Below, piece by piece: positions 25,901-36,646 of a stretch of DNA of 64,000 nucleotides (within the stretch, counting starts at the first letter, position 1; the number at the start of each line of letters is the position of its first letter). The notes under the pieces were generated by a model. That model had not been told where the DNA came from and made no database searches. It saw nothing but the letters and a program-made list of their open reading frames with translations. The stretch spans positions 15,091,140 to 15,155,139 of the forward strand of contig JAVDOI010000012.1 in the NCBI GenBank assembly GCA_032191485.1, written 5' to 3'. Source of the DNA: Leptoclinus maculatus (lineage: Eukaryota > Chordata > Actinopteri > Perciformes > Stichaeidae). Made by a program: the position numbers and the translations under genes.

Positions 25901-28900
25901 CCCCCATAATCACAACTCCTTCCCAGTCTCCATGATGCATCAACAGTCTGCAACTCCACACTACTCCTCAGCCCAGGTTGGGGGTCAACACTATCAGGGA
26001 CAGCAGGCCATGGGCATGATGGGTCAGGGCAGCCAAGGAAACAGTATGATGTCTCAGAGACCCATGGGATCTTACCGCTCCGCACAGCAAGGTAGGTGGT
26101 GAGACTTCTTCCTGCCAGTCTGGCGTACGTAGATGGATGTGTGACTACAGTTTGGAACTGTTTGTCAGGTTTCCGTTAAGTGTGGCTCCGGATGCCAGTC
26201 TCACAGCTTCCAGATTGACGGTAAAGCTCAAGTTCTTTGCGAGTTCATGCGTGCACGGTTTTAGTTTTTGCCCTCAGAAATGTGCTGTTGAAGCAAATAA
26301 GGATATCTCAGTCGTCTTCCAGCAACCTAAAGAGGCAGACTTGAGAGGCATCACTCGTGTCACATTAGGTTCCTGCCTCTGTAAATCACTTAACTTGTGC
26401 CGTGTCAGCATGGGCCCTATTAATAGCTCCACCCCGTTACGTCTTCTGAGGGGCGTAGACTAGGCACGGTATGTAAAAAGGATGGGATACGGTTTCCAGG
26501 GCAACAGGCCATGATTGCATGTCCTCATTCACCCTGCTAGACTATTATCCTCGCATGACTGGGTGAAGTATTTCCAGATAGAACTTTGTTATGGAATTGT
26601 TGTGTCCATAGTTGAGCTGCTCGCTCACCAGCCACTCCCTGATTGGCCGTGAGGCTGTTGGACTCCTCTGTCAACCGTGGCTCCTCGGTCATATCGGGAA
26701 CTATCGGATATGTTCTTATGAAATGGTTTTGCTATTTTTTTGCAGACGTTAAGATGCCGCTGCTTTATGCTACAGCTCCTAATCTGTTTTTGGAAACTTT
26801 AGAGGCCAATTGTGGTTCGTAAAAAGAGATTAGGCTGTGCCTGCATGGCTCTTGGATACATCTGCCAGAGGGGGGTTTTGTTCTGATGGCTTTCTGAGTT
26901 TGTTAGATAAAATTGAAAGGGAAAGGGAGGTATTGGAATCTGGAGTTTCTGCACACCACCGCCAAGCAGAGATCAGATTCTCCCTGATGACTGGCTTTCT
27001 GTAATCCTCATTTTCTCCGCTAAAATGACATCTCTTGTAAATTGTCATTTTAATTCGCGTTTTTTTTGGGTTGGCCCGCAATAGCTTCTTCCTTCCATCC
27101 TTTTAACCCATAGAAAACCATCACCAGTGAAATTGTACAGTACATAAGTAAGTTATAAAGACAATTATACTATACTATTAATAATAGCCTTATAAATCGA
27201 TGATGGCTTCCAAGAAAGCTGATAATCATCTGTAATAATCTCCGTCTTTCATTACTCTTCATACTCACATATGCACACACACAAACACACCTTCAGGCCG
27301 CCTGAATTGCCCAAATGTCCTGGCACAGTCCCTTTAGTCTCCAACTCAGCGGCAAATTGGTCCAACCAACTGTTTAACAAATCGTGGTGTCGCCTGTCTT
27401 GCAGGATCTGCACAGCAGTACATGGGACAAGACGAGTTCTACGGAGAGCATGGACACACTCAGAGCTCCAGCGAGCCCGTAAACCGTCAATATTACCCTG
27501 ATGGTAATCGTGCACAACCATAAACTTCATACACACAGCTCTCAGACGCACAAAGCCACATTATAGGTCACGGCATTTCCCTTTTAGCACTATCCCACAG
27601 GCCTGAGACAGATTTACTGCCGCGCTGAAGCTTCAGCTCGTCCTCCCCGTCTTTGTCTTTTTTTCCCCTTATTGTGGGAGAGGAAAAGCACTGGAGAATA
27701 AAATGTGCATTGGCGCCTCAACTGTTTCCTCCCAATGTGTCTGTGTCCATACTGTCCCCTGTGGTGTGCCGGAATTTCAGATTTCAGAGAGGTGCCATAG
27801 CAGTGTGTTGAGGAGAGAGCGCAAACTTCCTCCAGGGTGTTTCTTTGTGCTTTGTGCATATAGCATTGAAGCGAGAAGCCTTGGAATTGTTGCCTGTGCT
27901 TGTCATTTTGTCGTCGCATATCTGTTACGAATGCTTTAAATTCAAACTGCAAATAATAGTTTCTTTTGTGAGTGTTTTTTTTTTGCCTTTCTGCAGAAGA
28001 GTTTGTGCACGTGTTTAACGGTGTTCTCTACAGGTCCCGGGGAGTACTCGTACCAACAGTCTTCGTATGGTGAGCAAGGCTACGACAGGTCCTTCGATGA
28101 ATCTTCACAACATTACTATGAAGGAGGTAGTCGTCGTTCATTTTGTAACTTTAAACCCCACCCTCACAACCCTCAGTTTGTCTGAATGTGTCCAACCAAA
28201 ACTATAGCACAGTACTACCTCTTATCATTAATAGCTGACATACCTGTGTGTGTATATATATATATATGTACCTCCAGGTAACTCTCAGTACAGTCAGCAG
28301 CAGGCCCAGTATCAGCAGGGCTCTGGCCAGCAGCAGCCCTTCAGCCAGCAGCAGTACTCCTCTCAACAAGGCTACAGCGGACAGACACAGGGATACGGTT
28401 AGAACGACCCATTCAACCTACTGTGTGCATACACGTCAAAGGATTGAACACATTAACTGAATGTGACCGCTCTGCTACAGGTCCTGGCCAGGGTGGATCC
28501 TCTCAGTATTCTCAGTATCAGCAGGGTCAAAGCCAACAGTATGGCTCCTACCGCTCCTCCCAGGGAGGCTCTGCAGCGCAGACGCAGAGGCCCTACGCTT
28601 ATGAACAGGTACATGGAAGCAGATCAGATCTCAGATTTCTTTGATTCTCTGAAACTGCTTTTGCAACGCAGACCAATACTCATTTTAGCATATAGGTAAA
28701 TATGTGTATAATCTATATAACAAATGCTTGTTTTGGATGGAATTTACCTGTCCATTGTTACTGGCTTTAATACTTTGCAGGTGCTTCCTACCATGCTTGA
28801 TTGTTTTTCTGATGCTGCTAATCTCTGATTAACCAATTTAACGACGTAGCATGGTGAATATTAGAGCACACACACACAAGCAATCGATACATATTATACT

Positions 28901-29106
28901 GTCGAAAACATTGTTTCTTGGTTCCTGTATTTTCAAATCCAACTCTTAAATGAGTAAGTATAAAACCTCTAGAAAGCAGATACATGTATAGGAATAAGGG
29001 GGTAACTTGAAATGATACTTTTGTGCTGTTTGTATCAAATGCAATCTAAACTCTCGGTGTAAATCGTTTTACATTGCAGGGTCAGTATGGAAATTATCAG
29101 CAATAA
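22956..29106 (+). CDS. ss18l1: SS18L1 (CREST), BAF co-activator subunit
   Basis: SS18L1/CREST is a neuronal co-activator that joins the BAF chromatin remodelling complex and binds CBP/p300. Eleven exons: 22956-23024, 23778-23854, 23949-24033, 24372-24504, 24927-25175, 25927-26091, 27405-27503, 28034-28126, 28278-28397, 28481-28608, 29080-29106. They join in phase to 414 aa. The SNH domain spans about 15-77 (KGEVTQQTIQK, MLDENHHLIQSIMDYQSKGK, ILHRNLVYLATIADSNQNMQ). A Met/Gln/Gly-rich middle follows. The QPGY-type tail holds YYPDG, YSYQQSSYGEQGYDRSFDES and a final GQYGNYQQ. The paralogue SS18 is similar, but synteny with TAF4, LSM14B and MTG2 favours SS18L1. A long Ser run in exon 5 is unusual for the family. 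Confidence 0.94.
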
Positions 29107-30871
29107 CGGTTAGCACATCGTTGTCCTGTTGGAAGAAAATGAAAAAGGAACGGTTCAACGGTGACGCGCTGGCTCGGCTGTGGATTAGAAGATCAGGTTT
29201 ATCAGCAACTCATTAATCACCATTCTAGCTCGGAATACATAATCAAATGTGATGCTTTCGTCATCTGTTTTGCTCACTACAGGGCTGTGTAGCTGAAGTT
29301 GTTAAGTGCTACTGGCCTCCCTACGAAAAGTCAGGGTGCTTTAGTAGAATCAAGGCGGTTAATGTAAACGTTCCAAATGGATTAAATAGGGTACTAAAAA
29401 GGAGCAGTTAAGTCCGTCAATGAGCCTCAGCAAATTGCCTGTATCCTTCTCTTTCTCTTCTGTCTTCGCCTTTCACTTGTCTTCATCCCATCCGCGGCTT
29501 TTAATGTTTATCTTATTTAACAAGCCTCTTTCTTTATTCTTGTTTTTTTGGTGCGCAGAGCGGGGCCCGTGGTTTGTGAGGCTGAGGCTATAAAAAGCAA
29601 ATTAGCCTCAAAGGGAATGTTCCTAGATATTTATCTAATAGACTAGGTCTGCAGCTCTTGCTCTAACTCCTAGTTGAGACACTGTTATGTCTCACGATAA
29701 GGGGAATAAATGTCAGGAAGGTGAAATTGTCGGTCCTTAAACGTGACCCGATCAGGGGGGGTTTGTCCGTTGTTAGTCAAACTGTGACGTGTTGCTGTGT
29801 CGTCTAACATGATGTGCTTTCACTCTTTTGTGTATGTCTTTCTGAGGTAATAGACACAATAGTTAGCCGACTGATCCGGACTTTAAAGTGTGCGTCATTG
29901 TCCATGAGAATCATACATCGTGGTAGTATTTTTGACATGTATTGTCCGCGGTATTGCTCTCCACAGACACTACATTGTTGCGCAGATTTGACATGAAAAA
30001 CACGTTGCCACTTTGTCTGCACTTTAGTTTGCAGTGACAGTGTATATTGTCTGATATTTTGTATTGTAGTGCAATTGGGGCTGTTTTTAACGAATGATCC
30101 TCTGAAAGCCAAAGTAACTCGGGAACACAACCGTAGCATGTCCTGCACCTCTACTTCAATAAGTGCAATACACTCAGTGAGTCATGTTGAGATTGGTGCT
30201 CATGGTGAGTTTAAGCTGTATATCATTATTTGTGGTTTGTTGGCACGCAATGACGGCAAAGACTAGGGCTGGTTTGTCTAATTAGTTATTAAATGTTATG
30301 TTGCAGGTTTCAACTGACATGTCATATTTAAGAAAGCTATGTTCTGTATTTATGTAACTTATGGACAGACTATGTGAAGTCTTTCAGCGCACACACATAA
30401 AGCTTCGTACATCAAAAACTTGTATCATTATCTTTTGTACTAGATGAACAAAGTAATGTTAAAAATAGGACAAGTGGTGAACGGGTATAGAAGGTCATTT
30501 TTTTTATCTATCCATGTGTGCTTACAAAATGGGTATATATTATGTTGTTTAATGATTTATTTATTGAAAAGAAGCCAGACAACACCTCTGGTCATTTCAC
30601 TAATCGCTGTTTCTGATTGTTACTGTGGCTGTGAGGCCCCAGCTTTGCAGTATATTCTGTAGTGACTCGACTTATCTCAGAGGGGTAAAATGCTAATAAT
30701 ATTAGTTGAAGGGTTAGTAAATAATGGGAGAAACATGGCTGTCAAACAGTCACATAACTATGTACCACTCAACAATGACAATCATGGGCGTCTCTATACT
30801 ACATTGGATTTGTATCTGTGTTTCATTTGACTGTGAACTGAACATGACAAGTCTTTTCTAGTTCTATGTTG

Positions 30872-30934
<63 letters not shown>

Positions 30935-31050
30935 GTTTGGTGTGCAAAATACAAATATGAATGTTATCTACTTATCTATTGTGAGACTGCATTGCCTGAT
31001 CTTTTCTGCTGTCTTTTGTTACTGTTTGTTATATTAAAAAATAAACTGAC
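29107..31050 (+). other. likely SS18L1 3' UTR
   Basis: About 1.9 kb after the stop, without splice sites or strong repeats apart from a (GA)n tract. It ends at AATAAA (31040-31045). Open frames at 29804-30266 and elsewhere have no domain. The UTR extent is inferred from the polyadenylation signal. Confidence 0.5.
30870..30930. repeat. (GT)n(GA)n microsatellite
   Basis: A short GT run passes directly into about 46 bp of GA inside the presumed SS18L1 3' UTR. Confidence 0.95.
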
Positions 31051-31202
31051 ATTCACCTTTTGTATGTCTGCATTTTGGGGTTTTACTAAGTAAATTACGT
31101 CATAATAATGTTGCTGTTATTATCATCCTACTTAGTATAGTTATAGGATGAACAATGTGCACACAGGTTTTAGTTTTGTCTGTCTTAAGGTCGGTTAGAG
31201 CA

Positions 31203-31480
31203 GTGGTTCCCAAACCTGGGTCCTCCATCGGATAGGATTTTTGCTTTTAGACATTTTATTACAAAAAGTGCATGCATACCTGCAAACTTGTCGCTTTTCG
31301 GCGAAATTCGCCCTTTTGAATACAAAATATGTCATCCACGTGAATCGTGTAGATCCGTAGAGTTTATTTTTTTTGGGAGGGGGGGGGTCAACTGGCCAGC
31401 CAGCGTTTCTCCGATTGGAGTGAGACGAGGAGAAAAGGTGACGAGGTGATCTTCGCAATAAAACATCTTTGATGTGACGT
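31203..31480. mobile_element. hAT-like element, one end only
   Basis: CAGTGGTTCCCAAACCTGGG resembles the terminal repeat of Charlie-type hAT elements. It is followed by a GTCGCTTTTCGGCGAAATTCG block known from fish hAT copies. No matching right end is found, and I see no transposase. Confidence 0.4.
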
Positions 31481-32240
31481 GTCGAGTCTTGTCCAATCAG
31501 CGTTAAGATGTCTACACCGTCTTCATTTCCCTCCGTTACAGTTTCAGTTACGTTATGTTCCGTTACCGTTCAGACTTGCTGGGTTAAGTTAACGTCCACT
31601 ACATGCGGAACTACATGCGGAACTCTCGACTTTTAACATTCGTCATTATCGCGAATTAGGAGGAAGTAACGTAACGTGATGAAACATGAAGCCCCCCCCC
31701 CCCGTGTTCCGGTTCAGTTCACGCGGCCACTCGTTAACATTAAACCAGAACACCGGCGGATCTGGTTGCTGTTTTTAACTCAAAGTAGAATGAAAGGCCC
31801 AGATACTGATGAGATGATGAGGTCAAAGAGCTTCAGGGCTGAGATGTGAGTGGAGCTGGCCCTGGATACAGGTGGAGGTCTAAACAGACGTGAGTACAGC
31901 TTCCCGCTGTCACGGTGTTTTAAATACATTGATGAGGCAGGTCTGCTGAATACAGCCTCTGCTCCAAGGAGATAAAGTACAGCAACGTGCCCTCTCATCA
32001 CACTGTACACACTGTTCACTGTAATGACCACAGCCAGAGTAGATTATCATTTTAATTTAAATAATAGAACTGGATTGAATGCATATTAATTGCAAATAGA
32101 AGATAGGCCACTATTCTAACAGCTGTACAGTAACAGTATAAGTTAATATTAAGCTATACAGTAACAGGGTTCAATGAAGACTAATCACTTTATTTGCAGG
32201 CGATGGTTCTCGCTACTCTGCTATCTTTTTTATTTGACTA
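31481..32240. other. intergenic, no gene seen
   Basis: Contains a C-run near 31692 and one open frame on the minus strand (31780-32031) without a recognisable domain. It may belong to the degraded hAT element to its left. Confidence 0.3.
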
Positions 32241-32242
32241 AA

Positions 32243-32312
32243 ACTTTTGAAAATGAGACCTCGTTCTAAATGGATTTTGTCTAAATAAAGGTTGTTAATA
32301 ATAATAATAAAG
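32243..32312 (+). mobile_element. 3' tail of an L2/CR1-type LINE
   Basis: GAGACCTCGTTCTAAATGGA is followed by TCTAAATAAAGGTTGTTAAT and an AATAATAAT tail, the usual form of a fish LINE 3' end. Confidence 0.45.
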
Positions 32313-33170
32313 AAAAAACGAAGAAGCTAACTAGCTCTTCAACTCGAGCTGAAATAGTGATAAATAACTGAATAATAAATTATTCTTTTGCTTAAAGTAA
32401 ATATGGTCTTATCACTTAATGTTATTCTCAGAGTACACCTGAATGCTACATTTTAAAGATCATATTTGAAATGAAAATTCATGCCACCAGCACACCCAGG
32501 TCAGATCAGAGTTGAATCACTGAATCCATGGAAATGTTATAATGCATGTTTGATTCCTATATTTAAAATGTTTTGAAAATGATCATCCCACAAATATGAG
32601 TTGCTGTCAAGTGCACCTTTAAAATGTTAAAGTGATATTCAGAGATTATTCAATTAATTTAGGGTTGTAATTGTTTTAGCCTGAACACATTGGTCAATTG
32701 TTATTGGGGTGAATATGTATCGATATGTTAAGTTATTATAATCTTCTAATAAATGAAGTATATTAAGGGGTGAAGGGGTCAGTTTGTGTTTTCTTCAGGA
32801 TTTAGTTTGGTTCATTTAAAATGATCAAGATTAAATAACATTTACAATGCACCACCAGTAAACAACACTTACTTCCCTTTTATAATGTATCAAATCTGGA
32901 GTCAGTTGTTTTAAAACATAGTTATCAGTGAATAGCTCTGAAATGTAATAGTGTAGTTATTTATGTCAGCAGGTTGTAATGAAGTTATTTTTAAACCTTT
33001 GTTCTAATTCTAACTGCTGTAAAAAAATGACTGAATCTACAGGTGGATGGACCATAATAAAACCAACAATAGCAACTTAAAGTTAAAAGGAATTTCATTC
33101 ACAATGTAATACAGTTCAACATAACATGTAACAATATGTTAGAAAATGAACAATTACATTCAGCATTTCA
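32313..33170. other. AT-rich intergenic, no gene seen
   Basis: No gene, repeat array or conserved motif is recognised. The AT content is high up to the start of the TTCACA array. Confidence 0.4.
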
Positions 33171-33228
33171 CATTCACATTCACATTCACATTCACATTCA
33201 CATTCACATTCACATTCACATTCACATT
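33171..33228. repeat. (TTCACA)n hexamer repeat
   Basis: About ten perfect hexamers that abut the 36-bp minisatellite. Because 6 and 36 are both multiples of three, several reading frames stay open across the junction. Confidence 0.95.
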
Positions 33229-33890
33229 CGCCGTCAGTTTCAGCTCCGCCTTCGGGCAACGGTCCGCCGTCAGGCTCAGCTCCGCCTTCGGGCAACGATC
33301 CGCCGTCAGGCTCAGCTCCGCCTTCGGGCAACGATCCGCCGTCAGGCTCAGCTCCGCCTTCGGGCAACGGTCCGCCGTCAGGCTCAGCTCCGCCTTCGGG
33401 CAACGATCCGCCGTCAGGCTCAGCTCCGCCTTCGGGCAACGGTCCGCCGTCAGGCTCAGCTCCGCCTTCGGGCAACGATCCGCCGTCAGGCTCAGCTCCG
33501 CCTTCGGGCAACGGTCCGCCGTCAGGCTCAGCTCCGCCTTCGGGCAACGATCCGCCGTCAGGCTCAGCTCCGCCTTCGGGCAACGGTCCGCCGTCAGGCT
33601 CAGCTCCGCCTTCGGGCAACGATCCGCCGTCAGGCTCAGCTCCGCCTTCGGGCAACGATCCGCCGTCAGGCTCAGCTCCGCCTTCGGGCAACGATCCGCC
33701 GTCAGGCTCAGCTCCGCCTTCGGGCAACGATCCGCCGTCAGGCTCAGCTCCGCCTTCGGGCAACGATCCGCCGTCAGGCTCAGCTCCGCCTTCGGGCAAC
33801 GGTCCGCCGTCAGGCTCAGCTCCGCCTTCGGGCAACGATCCACCGTCAGGCTCAGCTCCGCCTTCGGGCAACGGTCCGCCGTCAGGATCA
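33229..33890. repeat. 36-bp GC-rich minisatellite, about 18 units
   Basis: The unit contains CTCAGCTCCGCCTTCGGGCAACGRTCCGCCGTCAGG (split here: CTCAGCTCCGCCTTCGGGCA then ACGRTCCGCCGTCAGG). Eighteen units carry a diagnostic GGTCC or GATCC, from 33261 to 33873 at exact 36-bp spacing. Reading G or A at that site gives G A A G A G A G A G A A A A A G A G. No unit contains a stop in four of the six frames, so overlapping open frames of 250-290 codons exist on both strands. I regard these as a by-product of the repeat, not as genes. Confidence 0.95.
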
Positions 33891-34862
33891 GCTCCGGCTT
33901 CGGGTCCGATCTGCCGTCAGGCTCCGAGTTCAGCTGCAAAGTGACAGTCTGAGGTCAGCTCGACCTTATATAGCGTCTTGGTGGCGTCGTTTCCATGACA
34001 TTTACTGACGTACGCGCGTCCGTTGTCATACACCTGATAGCAACAGAGACTATGTTTTTATTTAAAAATCTCATATTTGTTAATATATTTCAGTAGTTTT
34101 TATATATATATATTTGTGAGCTGAGGCCAGGTTTTAACACGTCAAGCACTTCTACATATCACTTACTTTTAATTAGAAGAATAAGAATAGAAGAGGCCTT
34201 CGGGCAACGGTCCGCCGTCAGGATCAGCTCCGGCTTCGGGTCCGATCCGCCGTCAGGCTCCGAGTTCAGATGCAAAGTGACAATCTGAGGTCAGCTCGAC
34301 CTTATATAGCGTCTTGGTGGCGTCGTTTCCATGACATTTACTGACGTACGCGCGTCCGTTGTCATACACCTGATAGCAACAGAGACTATGTTTTTATTTA
34401 AAAATCTCATATTTGTTAATATATTTCAGTAGTTTTTATATATATATATTTGTGAGCTGAGGCCAGGTTTTAACACGTCAAGCACTTCTACATATCACTT
34501 ACTTTTAATTAGAAGAATAAGAATAGAAGAGGCCTTCGGGCAACGGTCCGCCGTCAGGATCAGCTCCGGCTTCGGGTCCGATCCGCCGTCAGGCTCCGAG
34601 TTCAGATGCAAAGTGACAATCTGAGGTCAGCTCGACCTTATATAGCGTCTTGGTGGCGTCGTTTCCATGACATTTACTGACGTACGCGCGTCCGTTGTCA
34701 TACACCTGATAGCAACAGAGACTATGTTTTTATTTAAAAATCTCATATTTGTTAATATATTTCAGTAGTTTTTATATATATATATTTGTGAGCTGAGGCC
34801 AGGTTTTAACACGTCAAGCACTTCTACATATCACTTACTTTTAATTAGAAGAATAAGAATAA
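33860..34862. repeat. three 336-bp tandem repeats
   Basis: The period is 336 bp (GGCCTTCGGG at 34195 and again at 34531; the GGATCAGCTCC word at about 33886, 34222 and 34558). Each unit starts with one minisatellite-like block, then carries CTTATATAGCG, GACGTACGCGCG and an AT-rich tail. Copies 2 and 3 look identical by eye; copy 1 differs at a few positions. Confidence 0.93.
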
Positions 34863-35179
34863 GAGCGCTCATGTTACCCATAGAACTGCCTGATCTCGGC
34901 AGTAAACTCCGCCAGCACCGGGGGCTCAGCGCTCACGGTGCCCGCCTAGAACAGCCTGATCTCGGCGAGTCTTTTTGAAACTTGCCGCTGGTAATGACGT
35001 CTCTGTAGCGTTTTCCTCGCCGGCAAAGAGGACAGCAATCCGGATCTGATCCACATACATATACATACAATTTTATATATATATACAATTACAATATGTA
35101 TAAATACATATTGTATATATATATATATACAATTATATATATATGTATATATAATTGTATGTACAAATACATATAATTG

Positions 35180-35254
<75 letters not shown>

Positions 35255-35660
35255 ATACACTTATATAATAATATATAATTTTTTCTTTTTAATGAAAATT
35301 AAAAAAGCAGGGTTGTCATATTTAGTTTGATTGTACAAATACTTTACAGTAAAAAAAACGGATTAAACTCATTAGCAAGACCAGCTGAGGTGGTGATGTC
35401 ATCACGCTGCAGTAACAATTGTCCATACTGTGTTCTCTGGACTTGAAGTCTGGACTTGGAGTCCAGACTTCAAGTCCATACATAAATATGGCCTTACAAA
35501 CTGTCCATATACACATACATGAATACAAAACAATCCAGCATATCATGTAACATGTCCGACTAGCTAGCTTCTAAGCTAATTTTAACATTACCGCCAATGG
35601 AGAAATGCTAACCGCGATTAGCATTTAATACAACACAAATGCTATACTAAAAGAAGAATA
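34863..35660. other. AT microsatellites and spacer
   Basis: GC-rich remnants with a duplicated CCTGATCTCGGC word (34886 and 34951 areas) pass into about 200 bp of TA and TATACAAT repeats (35070-35280). A perfect hairpin lies at 35438-35478. No gene seen. Confidence 0.5.
35438..35478. repeat. 19-bp perfect hairpin
   Basis: TGGACTTGAAGTCTGGACT, loop TGG, then AGTCCAGACTTCAAGTCCA. All 19 stem pairs match. Confidence 0.95.
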
Positions 35661-35665
35661 AAACA

Positions 35666-36097
35666 ATGACAAAGATTGCCTTTGCAGGAGATATAGATGA
35701 CATAAACAAGCAGGTAACTTCAGCTATTATTTTGGCAGCCAATGCATCTATACCCAGGAGTAAAAACAGGATAAATAAGAAACTTGTTCCATGGTGGACA
35801 GAGGAGTGCTGCCAGGCTGTTAAAAATAGGAACAAAGCATTCAGACATGTCAGGAGAACCCATAACATGCAGCATTTGATTCAATATAAAAAGACACAAG
35901 CAGTGGTGAGAAGAACAGTACGACAAGCTAAGAGAGATAGTTGGAGACATTTTTGCAATAAAATAGGAAGAACTACTCCTGTGGGAGAGGTATGGGGAAT
36001 GATAAAGAGGATGGGAGGAGACAGAAGAGAATGGGATTACCCAGTCTTGACATCTGACAAGGAAACAGAAAATTTAGAGAGGTTGTTGCTAATGTGA
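35666..36097 (+). mobile_element. non-LTR retrotransposon ORF2 fragment
   Basis: A 143-codon open frame holds VPWWTEECCQAVKNRNKAF, then YKKTQAVVRRTVRQAKRDSW and GRTTPVGEVWGMIKRMGG. This is the linker between the endonuclease and reverse transcriptase domains of jockey/I-like LINEs of fish. Neither catalytic domain remains, so it is a dead fragment. It is on the same strand as MTG2, about 550 bp upstream of it. Confidence 0.8.
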
Positions 36098-36646
36098 TTT
36101 TGTCAAAAATGACTTTTTATAAACCTTTTTGCCCCTGAGAAGTGTTCAAACTTCTAGGGTTATTGTATGAAATATAAGATAAAATAAGATTCATTAGTCA
36201 TTAGTCCCGCAGCAGGGAAATTTACAGGATTACAGCAGCATATAGTATAGTGCAAACAAGAGACATAGTGATCAAAACAAGTATTATAAATAAGTAAATA
36301 ACTAATAAACAGTAAAGAATATTAACTAGGTAAAAAAGTAAAAAAATCCACAATAACTAAAAAAAAATATTACAGTCTTGGCTCAATTAATTAAAATACT
36401 TTTCGCTCCGTCTGAATCATAACCATGATCTTAACACACACTCCCGCACAGACGGTGGCGGTAGAGGACCAAATTGCAACGGCAAAGAATACCATAATTA
36501 CCAATCGCATATTAAAACTGTCCCTTCACGGGTTCCGTAGTTGTCCCGGGTGCCAGTGCTATGTATTTACGCTGTAGGTTAATACATGTGTTACTGGACA
36601 TGTCTAAACGATTATAGAATCATACGTCTGTCCGTTGAACGTCACA
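36098..36646. other. MTG2 upstream region
   Basis: An interspersed-repeat-like block (GTCCCGCAGCAGGGAAATTTACAG, about 36200-36240; longer than it looks because of the AT flanks) is followed by GC-richer sequence from about 36430 that is likely the MTG2 promoter and 5' UTR. No TATA box is evident. Confidence 0.4.

Noticed and set aside
33229..33890. Minisatellite considered as a repeat-protein gene
   Set aside because: Four frames are equally open, no splice or promoter context ties to one of them, and unit divergence is a single base that does not favour any frame.
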